This document shows, in pieces, positions 1 to 10,520 of a DNA stretch of 64,000 bases (its first letter is position 1; the number at the start of each line of letters is the position of its first letter). The notes under the pieces were generated by a model. It was not told the origin of the DNA. It was given only the letters and a program-made list of their open reading frames with translations, and ran no database searches. The stretch is from Psychrobacter sp. MF31 (lineage in GTDB: Bacteria > Pseudomonadota > Gammaproteobacteria > Pseudomonadales > Moraxellaceae), in NCBI RefSeq assembly GCF_012847335.1, contig NZ_JABBDX010000008.1:1-64000 (forward strand), read 5' to 3'. A program made the position numbers and the translations under genes.

Positions 1-178
1 CATGACCTCTCGACTGTTTTGAGTTTGATAGCAGCCATGCTGTGTCATTGTTGATTGCAATTGTTCCCAAAGCGTATCTGTTAGGGCTGTTCTCGCCATG
101 ACTCGTATTTCTCGCATCATATCCATAGATGCAGTATTGTAGCTATTATTTATGGCTTATCCAATTGAAGACACGACC
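1..178 (-). mobile_element. Right end of an IS5-family insertion sequence, cut by the window edge
   Basis: On the minus strand an open frame runs off the window from an ATG at 126 (or an in-frame ATG at 99). It begins MARTALTDTLWEQLQ from the second start, the usual opening of IS5-family transposases. Only the N-terminal 33-42 residues are present. The element probably ends at 178: the terminal bases ACACGACC are followed by TA, and near-identical ends (ACACGCCC then TA) bound the deleted element near 36.5 kb. The family call is from memory of IS5 proteins; the boundary is inferred from the shared ends. Confidence 0.6.
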
Positions 179-232
179 TAGTTTGATTCACCAATTTTCC
201 ACAGCTTTTCATGGACTGATTGCTGCATAATT

Positions 233-261
233 TTGACCTTATGCTACGATAATAATAAATC
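233..261 (+). promoter_or_regulatory. Possible promoter of creBC
   Basis: TTGACC at 233-238 is a good -35 hexamer. The best-spaced -10 (TAAATC, 256-261, 17-bp spacer) is weak, and alternative AT-rich hexamers lie just upstream. It sits 33 bp before the creB start. Confidence 0.35.
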
Positions 262-293
262 ATGATGGGTTAAAAATGGCGGCTTAGAACGTT

Positions 294-1076
294 ATGACGC
301 AAATTTTATTAGTCGAAGATGATCCGGCTATTGCAACATCGCTGAAAATCACTTGCAAGCGTGAAGGTTGGCAAATGACTTGGCTTGATCACGCCTCAAG
401 CGTGATGCCGTATTTATCATCAACCGAGGCGCAGTCGTTATCGGCGATTATTTTGGATGTTGGGCTTCCAGATGGCGACGGCTTAAGCCTTTGCCAAACG
501 ATTCGCCAATCGGTTGATATTGGCGCAGTTAAAGATCTCCCAATCGTGTTTTTAACCGCCCGCAGTGATGAGGTTGATAGAATAACCGGTCTTGATTTGG
601 GTGGTGATGATTATTGTGCCAAGCCTTTTAGCCCGCGAGAGCTTGTAGCACGGCTTAATGCCATTTGGCGGCGCGAGATTCGGCAGCATAACAATGACAA
701 CCAATTTTTAAAATATCCTTTAACTAAGATTAACTCTGAAAACAATGAGCCATCAACCTCACAAGGACTGACGTTTCATTGTAATTCTGGCATTTGGCAC
801 TATCAGCCGATCAATTATTCGTTATTTTGGCAAGACAGTAAGCTTGATTTGAGCAATACTGAACGCAAATTGCTGCTCACATTATTGCAAGCGCCCAATC
901 AAGTCTTTAGCCGCGAGCAATTGCTCACAGCAGTGAGCGACTATCCTGATCATAGGCTTGCCCGAACCATTGACAGCCATATCAAATCTATCCGAAAGCA
1001 GTTAGCGGCGGTTGATGACAGCATCGAGGTGATTTTTACCCATCGCGGTTTGGGTTATGGACTTTGTCCCGCTTAA
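294..1076 (+). CDS. creB: Response regulator, CreB-like (OmpR/PhoB family)
   Basis: A 260-residue two-component response regulator that should bind DNA when phosphorylated by the kinase encoded 6 bp downstream. The receiver domain (about 1-120) shows the acidic pair D9/D10, phosphoacceptor D55 in ILDVGLPDGDG, T88 and K110. A winged-helix output domain (about 175-258) ends in the typical THRGLGYGL. The linker of about 50 residues between the domains is longer than usual. The CreB name rests on the partner kinase being clearly CreC-like. In E. coli CreBC responds to growth in minimal or fermentative conditions; the signal here cannot be read from sequence. Confidence 0.85.
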   Translation: MTQILLVEDDPAIATSLKITCKREGWQMTWLDHASSVMPYLSSTEAQSLSAIILDVGLPDGDGLSLCQTIRQSVDIGAVKDLPIVFLTARSDEVDRITGLDLGGDDYCAKPFSPRELVARLNAIWRREIRQHNNDNQFLKYPLTKINSENNEPSTSQGLTFHCNSGIWHYQPINYSLFWQDSKLDLSNTERKLLLTLLQAPNQVFSREQLLTAVSDYPDHRLARTIDSHIKSIRKQLAAVDDSIEVIFTHRGLGYGLCPA

Positions 1077-1082
1077 TTTTTT

Positions 1083-2777
1083 ATGGCGTTGATATTTATG
1101 ATCAAACCAAACGCCCCGCTTGCTGAGGTGACGAACAAAACCAATCCTGCCAATTGGTACGCCAAATTGCATGCAATTGGCAGCCCTAAACCTGACCCAA
1201 GCCCAAAACGAAAATGGTTAAATTTAAGCATTTTTTTTCGGATTTGGCTTGCCGTGGCATTGGTATTACTGCTTTGCGGTATTGCTATTTTTACGCAAAT
1301 GTTTGGCTATATCCGCCCGACCGCTCATCAAGTGATTGAAGATACCTTGCTTGATACAAGCCGTTTGCTCGCGGTCAATTTACAAGCCCCTTTGGCAAGC
1401 GGTCAGCTTTATGAGTCAGATTATCAAGACAAACTAGATGCGATGTTTACCAGTTCAGAATCGGCAAATCTTAAGCCAACTTTGAACAACCATTTTTTAC
1501 GCAGCCGAATTTATGTAACAAACGCTAAAGGCATCGTAATTTATGACTCGCTTGCCGCGCCTTTTAACGCCGAAGGTCAAGATTATAGCCGCTGGAATGA
1601 CGTTTATTTAACGCTTAAAGGTCAATTTGGAACGCGAAGTACCACCGATTTGCAAGAGCGCGATAAAACGGCGGTTTATGTGGCTCAGCCCATTATTGAT
1701 GATGACGGCAAGCTCATCGGCGTGGTCAGCGTGGGCAAATCGGTTGCTAGCATTTTACCTTATTTAGCTGACACCAAACATCGAATGCTGATGAGCGCGC
1801 TTTTTATGAGTGTGATTGCGCTACTTTTAGCAGGGCTTGTGGCATGGTGGCTCAAGCAAAGTATTACGCTGGTCACCCAGTATACCCAAGCACTGGCTGA
1901 GGATACGCAAAAGCCGTATTTTTATTTGGGCAATGAGCTTAACAGCTTAACTGACACCATCGAAACCATGAAGCATCGCCTTGAAAATAAAGGCTATGTG
2001 ACCGATTACGTGCATACGCTGACCCATGAGCTTAAAAGTCCGCTGACTGCCATTCGCGCCAGCAATGAGCTGCTTGAAGATGATGAGTTGGACGCAGATG
2101 ATCGCTTGATGCTCAGCCAAACGATCAATGAGCAAAGCATTAAAATGCAGCAGCTGATTGACCGTTTGTTATTGCTCTCGCAAGTTGAGCAGCCGACCTT
2201 TAAGCTCAATCAGCAGCCGACCGATTTGTTGGTGTTAATCAACAGCTTGATAAAAAATAATACAGTTAAACTTCAGCAGCAGCACCTTGCCCCCATTACA
2301 ATTATGCTTCAAGGTCAAACGCTGGATTTGGCAAAGTTAGCGACACGCGATAAGGCTAACTTTAATGCAATTTATGTGTTAGCAGACCAATTTTGGCTGA
2401 CCCAAGCGCTGCAAAATATCATGGACAATGCCATTTATTTTGCCAAGTCGCAAATTATGATGACGATTGATTTGCAGCAGCCACTGACAGGAAAAACAAG
2501 CCAATCTCAAGCGATTGTTCGCATATTCAACGATGGTAAAGCCCTACCCGACTTTGCTTTAAAAAAGGCATTTGAGCGTTATTTTAGCTTATCGCACCAA
2601 AGCCGCTCTCATAACGCACCAAAAAAAGGCACAGGACTTGGGCTAACGTTAGTCAAGCAGGTCATCACCCATCATGGCGGCACAGTCAACATTGATAATT
2701 TTCATTATCAAAACCAAGATGGCGTCATAGTGACATTAACTTTACCGGTTATCAAACCGCGATTAAAAGTAAATTAA
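1083..2777 (+). CDS. creC: Sensor histidine kinase, CreC-like
   Basis: Membrane histidine kinase of 564 residues. Order: cytoplasmic N-terminal tail (1-50), first membrane helix (about 52-72), periplasmic sensor (about 75-232), second helix (about 236-257), HAMP-like linker, dimerisation/phosphoacceptor domain with H315 in LTHELKSPLTAIR, then the ATPase domain with N-box (NIMDNAIYFA) and G-box (GTGLGLTLV). The periplasmic stretch with GQDYSRWNDVYLTLKGQ closely follows E. coli CreC. It is 6 bp from creB, so co-transcribed. The N-terminal tail is longer than in E. coli; a start at 1098 is also possible. Confidence 0.85.
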   Translation: MALIFMIKPNAPLAEVTNKTNPANWYAKLHAIGSPKPDPSPKRKWLNLSIFFRIWLAVALVLLLCGIAIFTQMFGYIRPTAHQVIEDTLLDTSRLLAVNLQAPLASGQLYESDYQDKLDAMFTSSESANLKPTLNNHFLRSRIYVTNAKGIVIYDSLAAPFNAEGQDYSRWNDVYLTLKGQFGTRSTTDLQERDKTAVYVAQPIIDDDGKLIGVVSVGKSVASILPYLADTKHRMLMSALFMSVIALLLAGLVAWWLKQSITLVTQYTQALAEDTQKPYFYLGNELNSLTDTIETMKHRLENKGYVTDYVHTLTHELKSPLTAIRASNELLEDDELDADDRLMLSQTINEQSIKMQQLIDRLLLLSQVEQPTFKLNQQPTDLLVLINSLIKNNTVKLQQQHLAPITIMLQGQTLDLAKLATRDKANFNAIYVLADQFWLTQALQNIMDNAIYFAKSQIMMTIDLQQPLTGKTSQSQAIVRIFNDGKALPDFALKKAFERYFSLSHQSRSHNAPKKGTGLGLTLVKQVITHHGGTVNIDNFHYQNQDGVIVTLTLPVIKPRLKVN

Positions 2778-2807
2778 GTGTTATGATGATTATAACGCTT
2801 AATTTTT
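2775..2807 (+). terminator. Terminator after creC
   Basis: Stem AAGTGTTAT (2776-2784) pairs with ATAACGCTT (2792-2800), with one G-U pair, followed by AATTTTT. It overlaps the creC stop codon and lies just before the convergent aroC end. Confidence 0.6.
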
Positions 2808-2812
2808 CATCC

Positions 2813-3916
2813 TTATACGATCGCTTTAATCGGCGGTTTAACATCAGCATTTTGACCACGATGGCGCAGATAATGGTCAAGGATCACAATGGCAAGCATC
2901 GCCTCGGCAATGGGTGCCGCGCGAACACCAACGCAAGGGTCATGGCGACCTTTGGTAATCATATCAATGGCTTCACCTTGGGTGTTGATACTTTTGCCAG
3001 CGGTAGTGATGCTTGAGGTAGGTTTTAATGCAATGCTGACTTTGATATCCTGACCTGAGGAAATACCACCTAAAATACCGCCAGAATGATTGTCAGTGAA
3101 TCCGCTTGGGGTCAGCTCATCGCGGGCACTGTGACCAAACTGCTCGGCAACCGCCATACCATCGCCAATTTCAACCCCTTTCACCGCGTTAATGCTCATC
3201 ATGGCATGAGCAATATCAGCATCCAAACGATCAAACACCGGCTCACCAAGACCAACGGGAACCTGACTTGCGATAATTTCAAGGCGAGCGCCACAGCTGG
3301 TGCCCTCTCGGCGAAGGCTATCGATAAGCGCCTCAAATCGTGGAATAGCGTCAATATCGGCACAAAAAAATGGATTGCTATTTACAAAGTCCCAATCAAT
3401 GGCGCTGGCCTCTTGAACTGCGGCTTTTTCATTGCCAATTTGGGTGACGTGACCGTGAATTTCAACGCCCAAGCGATCAAACAGATACTTTTTCGCAATC
3501 GCTCCTGCCGCCACGCGCATTGCCGTTTCGCGCGCAGATGAGCGACCGCCGCCGCGATAATCACGAAAGCCAAACTTCATGCTATAAGTGTAGTCGGCGT
3601 GACCGGGGCGAAAGGTGTCTTTAATCTCGCTATAGTCTTTGGATTTTTGATTGGTATTGCGGATCAAAAGCCCAATGGACGTTCCTGTCGTTTTGCCTTC
3701 AAAAACACCTGAGATGATCTCAACGGCATCGTCCTCACGGCGCTGGGTCGAATATTTTGACGTTCCCGGTTTGCGCCGATCCAAATCCACTTGCAAGTCT
3801 GCCTCAGTGAGTAACAATCCAGGCGGCACGCCATCAACGATTGCTAAAAGCCCTGCGCCATGCGACTCCCCGCAAGTCGTTACCCGAAACAGCTGACCTA
3901 TCGTATTTCCTGCCAT
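2813..3916 (-). CDS. aroC: Chorismate synthase
   Basis: Makes chorismate from 5-enolpyruvylshikimate 3-phosphate, the last step of the shikimate pathway, using reduced FMN. About 367 residues, the normal length. The N-terminus [20 protein letters not shown] matches the family, and [12 protein letters not shown] and the arginine-rich FMN-binding segments are present. An ATG two codons earlier (3922) exists, but the AGGA ribosome site is correctly spaced only for the ATG at 3916. It lies 58 bp downstream of prmB on the same strand, the common prmB-aroC arrangement. Confidence 0.97.
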   Translation of the reverse strand: MAGNTIGQLFRVTTCGESHGAGLLAIVDGVPPGLLLTEADLQVDLDRRKPGTSKYSTQRREDDAVEIISGVFEGKTTGTSIGLLIRNTNQKSKDYSEIKDTFRPGHADYTYSMKFGFRDYRGGGRSSARETAMRVAAGAIAKKYLFDRLGVEIHGHVTQIGNEKAAVQEASAIDWDFVNSNPFFCADIDAIPRFEALIDSLRREGTSCGARLEIIASQVPVGLGEPVFDRLDADIAHAMMSINAVKGVEIGDGMAVAEQFGHSARDELTPSGFTDNHSGGILGGISSGQDIKVSIALKPTSSITTAGKSINTQGEAIDMITKGRHDPCVGVRAAPIAEAMLAIVILDHYLRHRGQNADVKPPIKAIV

Positions 3917-3974
3917 GACCATCCTTTTGCATGATTATCCATTTTTAAATGATTTAGCCGCTTATTTTATAGCA

Positions 3975-5141
3975 CTATAGCGGTCGCGCTTCATTATCCA
4001 GCATTCGAACATAACGCGCAAACAGCTCGCGGTATTCCATTAATTCATCAAAAGTAATGGCAAAAATACCGTGACCGCCGTGGGCAAATTTTAGCCAGTC
4101 AAATTGAATCTCAGGATACGCTTGGCAAAGCGCCCACTCGCTATCGCCCACTTCACAAACCAGTAGCCCTTCAGGACTTAAATAATCAGGCGCGGCAAAT
4201 AAAATTCGATGCACCAAATCCAAGCCATCTTGACCAGCCGCTAAGGCATGCTCAGGCTCATGTAAAAACTCTGGCGGCAAATCTGCCATTACCGCGGCAT
4301 CCACATAAGGCGGATTAGTGACAATCAATTCATACTGATGGTCAGCAGGCAATTTGGCAAATAAATCCGACTCAATCACATTGATTTGATGACCTAAATC
4401 ATGATGATCGACGTTGACCATTGCCACCTCAAGCGCGCCTTTGTCAATATCAACGGCATCAACCAGCGCATCCACAAAGCGGGTCGCTAAAGCAATCGCG
4501 ATACAACCTGATCCGGTACACAAATCCAAAATTCGCTCAGGTTGCGATAACTGCTTCATTTCAAGACCATGGTCGTAAAACTCGCCTGCCCCATCATTTT
4601 GGATGACAGGCTTGGCTAGATCCGTCACATCAAAATACGGATAAAACTGCTGACGGATCAATTCGGCAATGGGTGATCTTGGAATAAGCACGCGCTCATC
4701 CACATAAAAGGGCAAATCGCAAAAATAAGCCAAATTAATCAAATAGCTCAAAGGCTTACGCTCAGCAATCCGCGCCTCAAGCAAGCTTAATACTGCCTGT
4801 TTTTCAGAATTGGTCAACCGGCAATCAAGGATTTGCTCGTTAGCAGACCAATCAAGCGATAAGCAGTGCAATACAATGGCAGAAGCTTCGGCAAACTCGT
4901 CCGTTGTCCCTTGCGCCACCACCACATCATAATTGCGAAGTTGCGTGACCGCAAAGCGAATAAAATCACGGATGCTAAATAGCTGCTCGCGAGCTTCATC
5001 AAACTCAACTTTCAGCGATGCCAGCGGATGAAAGCTGTCTTCTGCGGCCTCAAACAGCGCCTCGCCATCGATGTCAATCTCGTTATCCGCTGAATACTGA
5101 CGCTGAAACTCTTCAGCGCTCATCGTTTGGTGCTCGGACAT
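3975..5141 (-). CDS. prmB: 50S ribosomal protein L3 glutamine methyltransferase
   Basis: SAM-dependent enzyme that N5-methylates a glutamine of ribosomal protein L3. The SAM site reads LDLCTGSGCIAIALA and the catalytic motif is TNPPYVDA. Residues such as VDERVLIPRSPIAELI match E. coli PrmB rather than its release-factor paralogue PrmC. At 388 residues it is about 78 longer than the E. coli enzyme, with roughly 45 extra acidic residues at the N-terminus and an insertion just before the SAM motif. It probably forms an operon with aroC. Confidence 0.9.
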   Translation of the reverse strand: MSEHQTMSAEEFQRQYSADNEIDIDGEALFEAAEDSFHPLASLKVEFDEAREQLFSIRDFIRFAVTQLRNYDVVVAQGTTDEFAEASAIVLHCLSLDWSANEQILDCRLTNSEKQAVLSLLEARIAERKPLSYLINLAYFCDLPFYVDERVLIPRSPIAELIRQQFYPYFDVTDLAKPVIQNDGAGEFYDHGLEMKQLSQPERILDLCTGSGCIAIALATRFVDALVDAVDIDKGALEVAMVNVDHHDLGHQINVIESDLFAKLPADHQYELIVTNPPYVDAAVMADLPPEFLHEPEHALAAGQDGLDLVHRILFAAPDYLSPEGLLVCEVGDSEWALCQAYPEIQFDWLKFAHGGHGIFAITFDELMEYRELFARYVRMLDNEARPL

Positions 5142-5604
5142 ATCAACCCTTAATCATTACCTGTTATCAGCCGCCAAGAACCGTCTTGGCAAAATGCGCA
5201 TCATTTAAACATTACAAATAACAATATTTCGTTATCGCTGTTTATTGCGCATCAGCGCTTAAATTTTAACCTTGTATTATAAACGCAATCACTATTAAGT
5301 GCCAATCAGCGGCACGTTTTACCGGCGTTATTTTAATCGCCTTTTTATAAATCTAATTTTTGATTCAAATTATTTAATATCACTACTTTTTAATATAACC
5401 ATTTTTTAATATAGCCACTTTTAGCCACCTTGCCTTTGGATTTCCCAACTGTAAACAAACCCTGATTGTTTGCTCTATTGCCACCTGATTCTTACTTCTT
5501 GATTGCGCAACCCCATTTTACGATCAATGGCGAAAAAAAATGTATCAAAAGTTTGCGATAGGACGCAATTATGCGCATAATATTGTCATTAATCCTTATA
5601 GACT
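5142..5604. other. AT-rich intergenic region with a short tandem repeat
   Basis: 463 bp between the divergent prmB and L,D-transpeptidase genes. No credible gene. It holds a 16-bp tandem repeat (5385-5426, listed separately). Promoters for both flanking genes must lie here, but no clear -35/-10 pair stands out. Confidence 0.6.
5385..5426. repeat. 16-bp imperfect tandem repeat, two copies plus a partial third
   Basis: Units ACTTTTTAATATAACC (5385-5400) and ATTTTTTAATATAGCC (5401-5416), then ACTTTTAGCC. It is one of several intergenic repeats of similar unit length but unrelated sequence in this window. Confidence 0.7.
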
Positions 5605-5616
5605 GTGACTAACCTT

Positions 5617-6864
5617 ATGAAAATAAAGCCACTTATTGTTTCAATGACCCTTGCGGTAATCAGCACTTCCATCGCTTTGCCAAGTATTGCCGCGCCCATT
5701 GATTCTAAAAAAATTGCTCAAAATGACCGCCTTAATCAATTGATTGACCATAAGCAACAAAACCCAGTTGTAGCGGCGGCTCCTGCCCCTCAAGAAAGTC
5801 AATCTGATGGCTTTGATGACATTACCGATGGTCAAGCGGTTGCCTCGCCGGCACAAACAACCGGAATGACGCCTGAGCAAATTAATACCTATAACTTGAC
5901 CCAGCAAAAAGCCGATGGCAGCGATGCGGCAATCAAAAGTATTGAAAGCATTGATGGTAAAAAGCACACCACCTTAAACTTATCCAACTACGCCAAACAA
6001 GTGAACGATGCCGTTTGGTCGCCAAATATGAAAATTAACTCGGCAATGACCATCAAATTGCAAGCGCTGCTTGATTGGAACCACGCCTCGCCAGGACCTG
6101 TCGATGGCGGCTGGGGAATGAACAGCAAAAAAGCGCTGATTAACTTTCAAAATATGAAAGGCTTGTCACCAACCGGAACGATGGATCAAAAAACGTGGGA
6201 TGCTTTGATTAAAAACATTCCAGCGAACAAGCCTGTTTTGGTGAGTTACACCTTGACCGATGAAGATGTGAATACCAACTTTGCACCAACGCCTGCTAGC
6301 GCCGAAGCCAAATCAAAAATGAAAGGGCTTTATTATGAAAATATTAAAGAGATGCTTGGTGAGCGCTTTCATATGGATGTTCGCTATTTAGAAAAGCTTA
6401 ATAAAAATAAAGCGTATAAAGCAGGCGATACCATTACCGTACTTAACACCCGCGATCCGCTAAATCAGCGCATTACTCGTGTGATCGCTAACAAAGCGGA
6501 CAAAACGCTATATGCTTATAACGGCGATAAACTGGTTGCAACCTATCCGACCACTGTTGGTAGTGACAGCACCCCATCACCACAAGGTACGTTTAAAATC
6601 GTCAATAAAGTCAAAATGCCATGGTATAAAGCGACCGTTGGCGAAGGCGATCAAAAGCAAATCCATATGCTGCCACCAGGACCCAATAACCCCGTTGGCG
6701 TTGTTTGGATGGGACTATCTAAGCCATCTTACGGGCTTCACGGCTCGCCAAAACCTGAAGGCATCAGCCGCCAAGCATCAGCGGGCTGCGTTCGTTTGAC
6801 CAACTGGGATGTGCTTGAAGTTTATGCCAATATCGATAATGGCGCGACGGTTGAATTGAAGTAA
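5617..6864 (+). CDS. L,D-transpeptidase (YkuD family) with peptidoglycan-binding domain
   Basis: Periplasmic enzyme of 415 residues expected to cross-link peptidoglycan or attach proteins to it through L,D bonds. The ATG at 5617 gives a clean signal peptide ending in PSIAAP; an in-frame GTG at 5605 would add four residues. A proline/alanine/glutamine-rich linker precedes a PG_binding_1 domain (about 145-195, LLDWNHASPGPVDGGWGMN). The C-terminal YkuD domain (about 280-415) has the catalytic HGSPKPEG and SAGCVRLTNWD motif with its cysteine. It stands alone, with a terminator right after it. Confidence 0.9.
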   Translation: MKIKPLIVSMTLAVISTSIALPSIAAPIDSKKIAQNDRLNQLIDHKQQNPVVAAAPAPQESQSDGFDDITDGQAVASPAQTTGMTPEQINTYNLTQQKADGSDAAIKSIESIDGKKHTTLNLSNYAKQVNDAVWSPNMKINSAMTIKLQALLDWNHASPGPVDGGWGMNSKKALINFQNMKGLSPTGTMDQKTWDALIKNIPANKPVLVSYTLTDEDVNTNFAPTPASAEAKSKMKGLYYENIKEMLGERFHMDVRYLEKLNKNKAYKAGDTITVLNTRDPLNQRITRVIANKADKTLYAYNGDKLVATYPTTVGSDSTPSPQGTFKIVNKVKMPWYKATVGEGDQKQIHMLPPGPNNPVGVVWMGLSKPSYGLHGSPKPEGISRQASAGCVRLTNWDVLEVYANIDNGATVELK

Positions 6865-6903
6865 CCCATTTTTAAAGCACTTGCATTTTAAAGTACTCAC
6901 AAT

Positions 6904-6933
6904 AAAAAACAGCGCCACTAAGCGCTGTTTTTT
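6904..6933. terminator. Bidirectional terminator
   Basis: AAAAAACAGCGC pairs with GCGCTGTTTTTT around a 6-nt loop. It can serve both the L,D-transpeptidase (plus) and the small membrane protein (minus). Confidence 0.85.
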
Positions 6934-6954
6934 AATGAGGAAAACTGGCAATGA

Positions 6955-7167
6955 TTACACTTTATAGCCATTCTCTTCACCGGTAATGCTGCCCACTTTT
7001 TTAGTGAAAAAGATACCTGCAGGAACGGCAAGTAAAAACCCAGCCCCAACCGCTATCCAAATATGAGGGATTTGATTAAACCCTGTGGTTAATGCTGCAA
7101 TAATTAAAATACCGATCAATACGGTTGCTGCCATCGAATAAATCACTGAGAATAAATGCCAGTTCAT
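6955..7167 (-). CDS. Small two-helix membrane protein of unknown function
   Basis: 70 residues with two hydrophobic segments (about 9-30 and 36-54) separated by a short turn, and a polar C-terminus (TKKVGSITGEENGYKV). It resembles the short membrane proteins found widely in Proteobacteria, some of which are mislabelled CTP synthetase in databases. A terminator follows and an AGGATTACGT-type ribosome site precedes, so it is probably expressed. No function can be assigned. Confidence 0.65.
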   Translation of the reverse strand: MNWHLFSVIYSMAATVLIGILIIAALTTGFNQIPHIWIAVGAGFLLAVPAGIFFTKKVGSITGEENGYKV

Positions 7168-7529
7168 AACGTAATCCTCATCGTTGTTGTGGGAATAGCT
7201 TATTTATAACTTAATTCCTTATAAAAAGTAAGTGATTGTTGTGATCGCCTCGCTCATACTATTTTACTGACAATCGTCCAAAACCATGATAGTATTATGG
7301 AGTTGGTTGAGGTCTTAAATTTTATCCATATTTATTTTACGATTTGCCATTTTTTAGCTTGTCATCAACCCTTCTTGCGATCTCATTAGCCAAAGCGCCC
7401 TTCTTAACTTTCGAAACGTTCACACCCCATCTTTGATTGTGCTAAAATTGTGAGCATTGTATTTGTCAGCCTCATTTTGAGGGTCAATCCTCCTCTCGCC
7501 TTTTATCTCGTTTCAATTAAGGAGCTTTT
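7168..7529. other. Intergenic region upstream of alaS
   Basis: 362 bp between divergent genes. No gene and no strong hairpin. The AAGGAGC ribosome site of alaS is at its right end; I could not place a confident promoter. Confidence 0.5.
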
Positions 7530-10202
7530 GTGAGCCAGCCTTTTCGCGCCGACGACATCCGCGCCGCTTTTATTCGGTTTTTTGAAAGCAAACAGCACAC
7601 CCACGTTCCCTCATCAAGCTTGATTCCGTTTAATGACCCAACGCTACTGTTCACCAACGCGGGAATGAACCAGTTTAAAGAAACCTTTTTAGGGCTTGAG
7701 CCACGCGACTACACGCGAGCGGTAACCTCACAAAAGTGCGTTCGCGCAGGCGGCAAACATAACGATTTGGACAACGTCGGCTACACGGCGCGCCACCATA
7801 CCTTTTTTGAAATGCTTGGCAATTTTTCTTTTGGCGATTATTTTAAAAAAGATGGCATTGCTTATATTTGGGAATTTTTAACCTCAAAAGACTGGCTTGG
7901 TATTGATAAAGACAAGCTTTATGTGACCGTTTATCATACCGATGATGAAGCATTTGACATTTGGCATCATGACATTGGTTTACCTGTCGAGCGCATCATT
8001 CGCATTGGTGACAATAAAGGTGCGCCATTTGCTTCCGACAACTTTTGGACGATGGGCGACACCGGACCTTGTGGACCTTGTACTGAGGTATTTTTTGATC
8101 ATGGTGCGGACATTGAAGGCGGTCTTCCGGGAACACCTGAAGAAGATGGCGACCGCTATATTGAGATTTGGAACTGCGTATTTATGCAGTTTAACCGCCA
8201 AAAAGATGGCACGATGCTGCCGCTACCAAAGCCTAGCGTCGATACCGGAATGGGACTTGAGCGTATCAGCGCCATCATGCAAGGCGTTCATGGTAACTAC
8301 GAAATTGATATTTTCACCCAATTGATGGATGCCGCTGCTGATATTTTAGGCATCAACAACGAGCAGCAAGCGTCCTTAAAAGTCATTGCCGACCATATCC
8401 GAGCGGTGGCATTTTTGATTGCCGATGGCGTCATGCCAAGCAACGAAGGTCGCGGCTATGTGCTGCGCCGAATCATTCGCCGAGCGGTTCGTCATGGCAA
8501 TAAACTTGGAGCGGACGGTGAGTTTTTTTACAAAATGGTCGCCCCCCTTGGCAAGGTTATGGGCGACGCTTATCCTGAACTTATTGAAAAGCAAGACTTC
8601 ATTGAAACTGCCATTTTAAAAGAAGAAACGCAATTTGCCAAAACGCTTGCTCAAGGGCTGAAATTGCTTGCCAGCGAGCTTGATTCACTCAAAGCTGGTG
8701 ATGAATTGTCGGGCGCTGCAGCCTTTAAACTTTATGATACTTATGGCTTTCCGCTAGATTTGACCGCTGACATCACTCGCGAGCGCGGCATCACTATTAA
8801 TGAGAGCGAGTTTGATGAGCATATGCAGGCTCAACGCGCCCGCGCTCGGGACGCCGGTAAATTTGACGTTGATTATAGCCAAGTGGTCAAAGTCGATTCG
8901 CCAACCGAGTTTTTAGGTTATGAGCGTTTAACGGACAATAACGTCACCATCAGCGCCCTTTATAGCGATGGCAAAGCCGTTGACAGCTTAAGCGAAGGCG
9001 CTGAGGGCGTTTTAGTATTGGATAAAACGCCGTTTTATGCCGAAGGCGGCGGTCAAGTTGGCGAGCTTGGGCAAATTCATACCGAATCGGGCGTTTTTGA
9101 CGTTCAAGATACCAAAAAATCCGGTCAAGCCATCATTCATCATGGTGTGGTCAGTATGGGCGAAATCCGCGCTGCGCAAACCGCCGACGCTCAAGTCCAG
9201 TCCAGTATCCGCGCCGCCAGCGCCAAAAACCACTCAGCAACGCATTTGCTTCACGCCGCCTTGCGCCAAGTGCTTGGCGATAGCGTCACCCAAAAAGGCT
9301 CGTTGGTTTCAAGCGAGATCTTGCGCTTTGACTTTTCTTTCGATAAGCCGGTCACTGAGGCGCAAATCAGCTTGATTGAGCGCTTGGTTAATGAGCAAAT
9401 CCAAGCCAATACGAAAGCTTGTAGCCGTTATATGAGCATTGCTGAGGCGATGGAATCAGGCGCAATGGCGTTATTTGGTGAAAAATACGGCGATGAAGTT
9501 CGCGTGTTGACCATGGGCGAGAACACCATTGACGGCAAATCAAAGCCATTTTCTATCGAGCTTTGCGGCGGTCTTCACGTTGAGCGCACCGGCGACATCG
9601 GTATGTTTAAAATCATTAGCGAGTCAGGAATTGCCGCCGGAATCCGCCGGATTGAAGCGCTCACCGGCATGGCAGCGGTCAAATATCTGCAAGACGGCGA
9701 GCACCAATTAAGCACCCTTGCAAGCCGCCTAAAAATCAAACGCCCTGAGATTGCCGATCGTATCCAAATTATGAGCGAAAAGCTGCGCGAGCTTGAAAAA
9801 CAAATCGAGCGCTTAGAGCAAAAGCTTGCCAGTAACCAAGCGGCAAATCTTATGGACAGCGTTCAAGAAATCAACGGCACCAAAGTGCTTGTTAGCCTAC
9901 TCTCCGGAATCGATGGCAAATCTATCCGCCCCTTAATGGACGATGTCAAATCAAAACTTAGCGACAGCGTGATTGTCTTAATCGGTGATAAAGACGGTCA
10001 ATTAGCAATGGCAGCAAGCGTTGCTAAATCGTTGAGTGGCAAAGTCAAAGCGGGCGACATCATCCGTCATTTGGCAGGCGAGCTTGGCGGCAAAGGCGGC
10101 GGGAAGCCGGACTATGCTCAAGGCGGCGCTCCAAAAGCGGATAATACCGAAGCGGTTATCAAAAATCTTAGCGACTGGCTCAAACCGAAACTCGAAGCTT
10201 AA
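7530..10202 (+). CDS. alaS: Alanine-tRNA ligase
   Basis: Charges tRNA-Ala and edits mischarged Ser/Gly. 890 residues, close to the usual 875. Order: class II catalytic core (1-240, motif [14 protein letters not shown] and [16 protein letters not shown]), tRNA-recognition domain, editing domain with the zinc motif [11 protein letters not shown] and later CGGLHVERT, and C-Ala domain ending [15 protein letters not shown]. The start is GTG at 7530, preceded by AAGGAGC at good spacing. The next gene is lysC, an order common in gammaproteobacteria. Confidence 0.97.
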   Translation: MSQPFRADDIRAAFIRFFESKQHTHVPSSSLIPFNDPTLLFTNAGMNQFKETFLGLEPRDYTRAVTSQKCVRAGGKHNDLDNVGYTARHHTFFEMLGNFSFGDYFKKDGIAYIWEFLTSKDWLGIDKDKLYVTVYHTDDEAFDIWHHDIGLPVERIIRIGDNKGAPFASDNFWTMGDTGPCGPCTEVFFDHGADIEGGLPGTPEEDGDRYIEIWNCVFMQFNRQKDGTMLPLPKPSVDTGMGLERISAIMQGVHGNYEIDIFTQLMDAAADILGINNEQQASLKVIADHIRAVAFLIADGVMPSNEGRGYVLRRIIRRAVRHGNKLGADGEFFYKMVAPLGKVMGDAYPELIEKQDFIETAILKEETQFAKTLAQGLKLLASELDSLKAGDELSGAAAFKLYDTYGFPLDLTADITRERGITINESEFDEHMQAQRARARDAGKFDVDYSQVVKVDSPTEFLGYERLTDNNVTISALYSDGKAVDSLSEGAEGVLVLDKTPFYAEGGGQVGELGQIHTESGVFDVQDTKKSGQAIIHHGVVSMGEIRAAQTADAQVQSSIRAASAKNHSATHLLHAALRQVLGDSVTQKGSLVSSEILRFDFSFDKPVTEAQISLIERLVNEQIQANTKACSRYMSIAEAMESGAMALFGEKYGDEVRVLTMGENTIDGKSKPFSIELCGGLHVERTGDIGMFKIISESGIAAGIRRIEALTGMAAVKYLQDGEHQLSTLASRLKIKRPEIADRIQIMSEKLRELEKQIERLEQKLASNQAANLMDSVQEINGTKVLVSLLSGIDGKSIRPLMDDVKSKLSDSVIVLIGDKDGQLAMAASVAKSLSGKVKAGDIIRHLAGELGGKGGGKPDYAQGGAPKADNTEAVIKNLSDWLKPKLEA

Positions 10203-10520
10203 AATAGAAGCTTAAGATTAATCGATATTAAATCTTGAAGTAATAAGAAAGAACCGCTCATTTTACACGATTGGTTATAAGCGCTATGACCAATCGTCAT
10301 CAATCATTGTAAGGCTAGCGCTTAAATTTTTTGTGTAAATATGATATAAAGTACCTCGCAACTGAAGCTTATTAGGCTTATCATTTTAAAGCTTGAATTG
10401 CAGATTTCATAAGGCGTCTTTTGATGACCTTTCAGCGACGTGATTTTTACAATTTGGCTGACTTTAATCGCCGCATTGGGCGGATTAAATAAGTCATGAT
10501 GATTAATAGGTAACCTTTTT
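10203..10520. other. alaS-lysC intergenic region
   Basis: 318 bp with no gene. It contains a perfect 9-bp inverted repeat at 10267-10297 (ACGATTGGT, 13-nt loop, ACCAATCGT) without a following T-run. It presumably holds the lysC promoter, which I could not place with confidence. Confidence 0.55.

Noticed and set aside
2783-3896. Open frames on the plus strand opposite aroC (for example 3086-3541)
   Set aside because: They lie wholly antisense to aroC, a certain gene, and have no domain or ribosome site.
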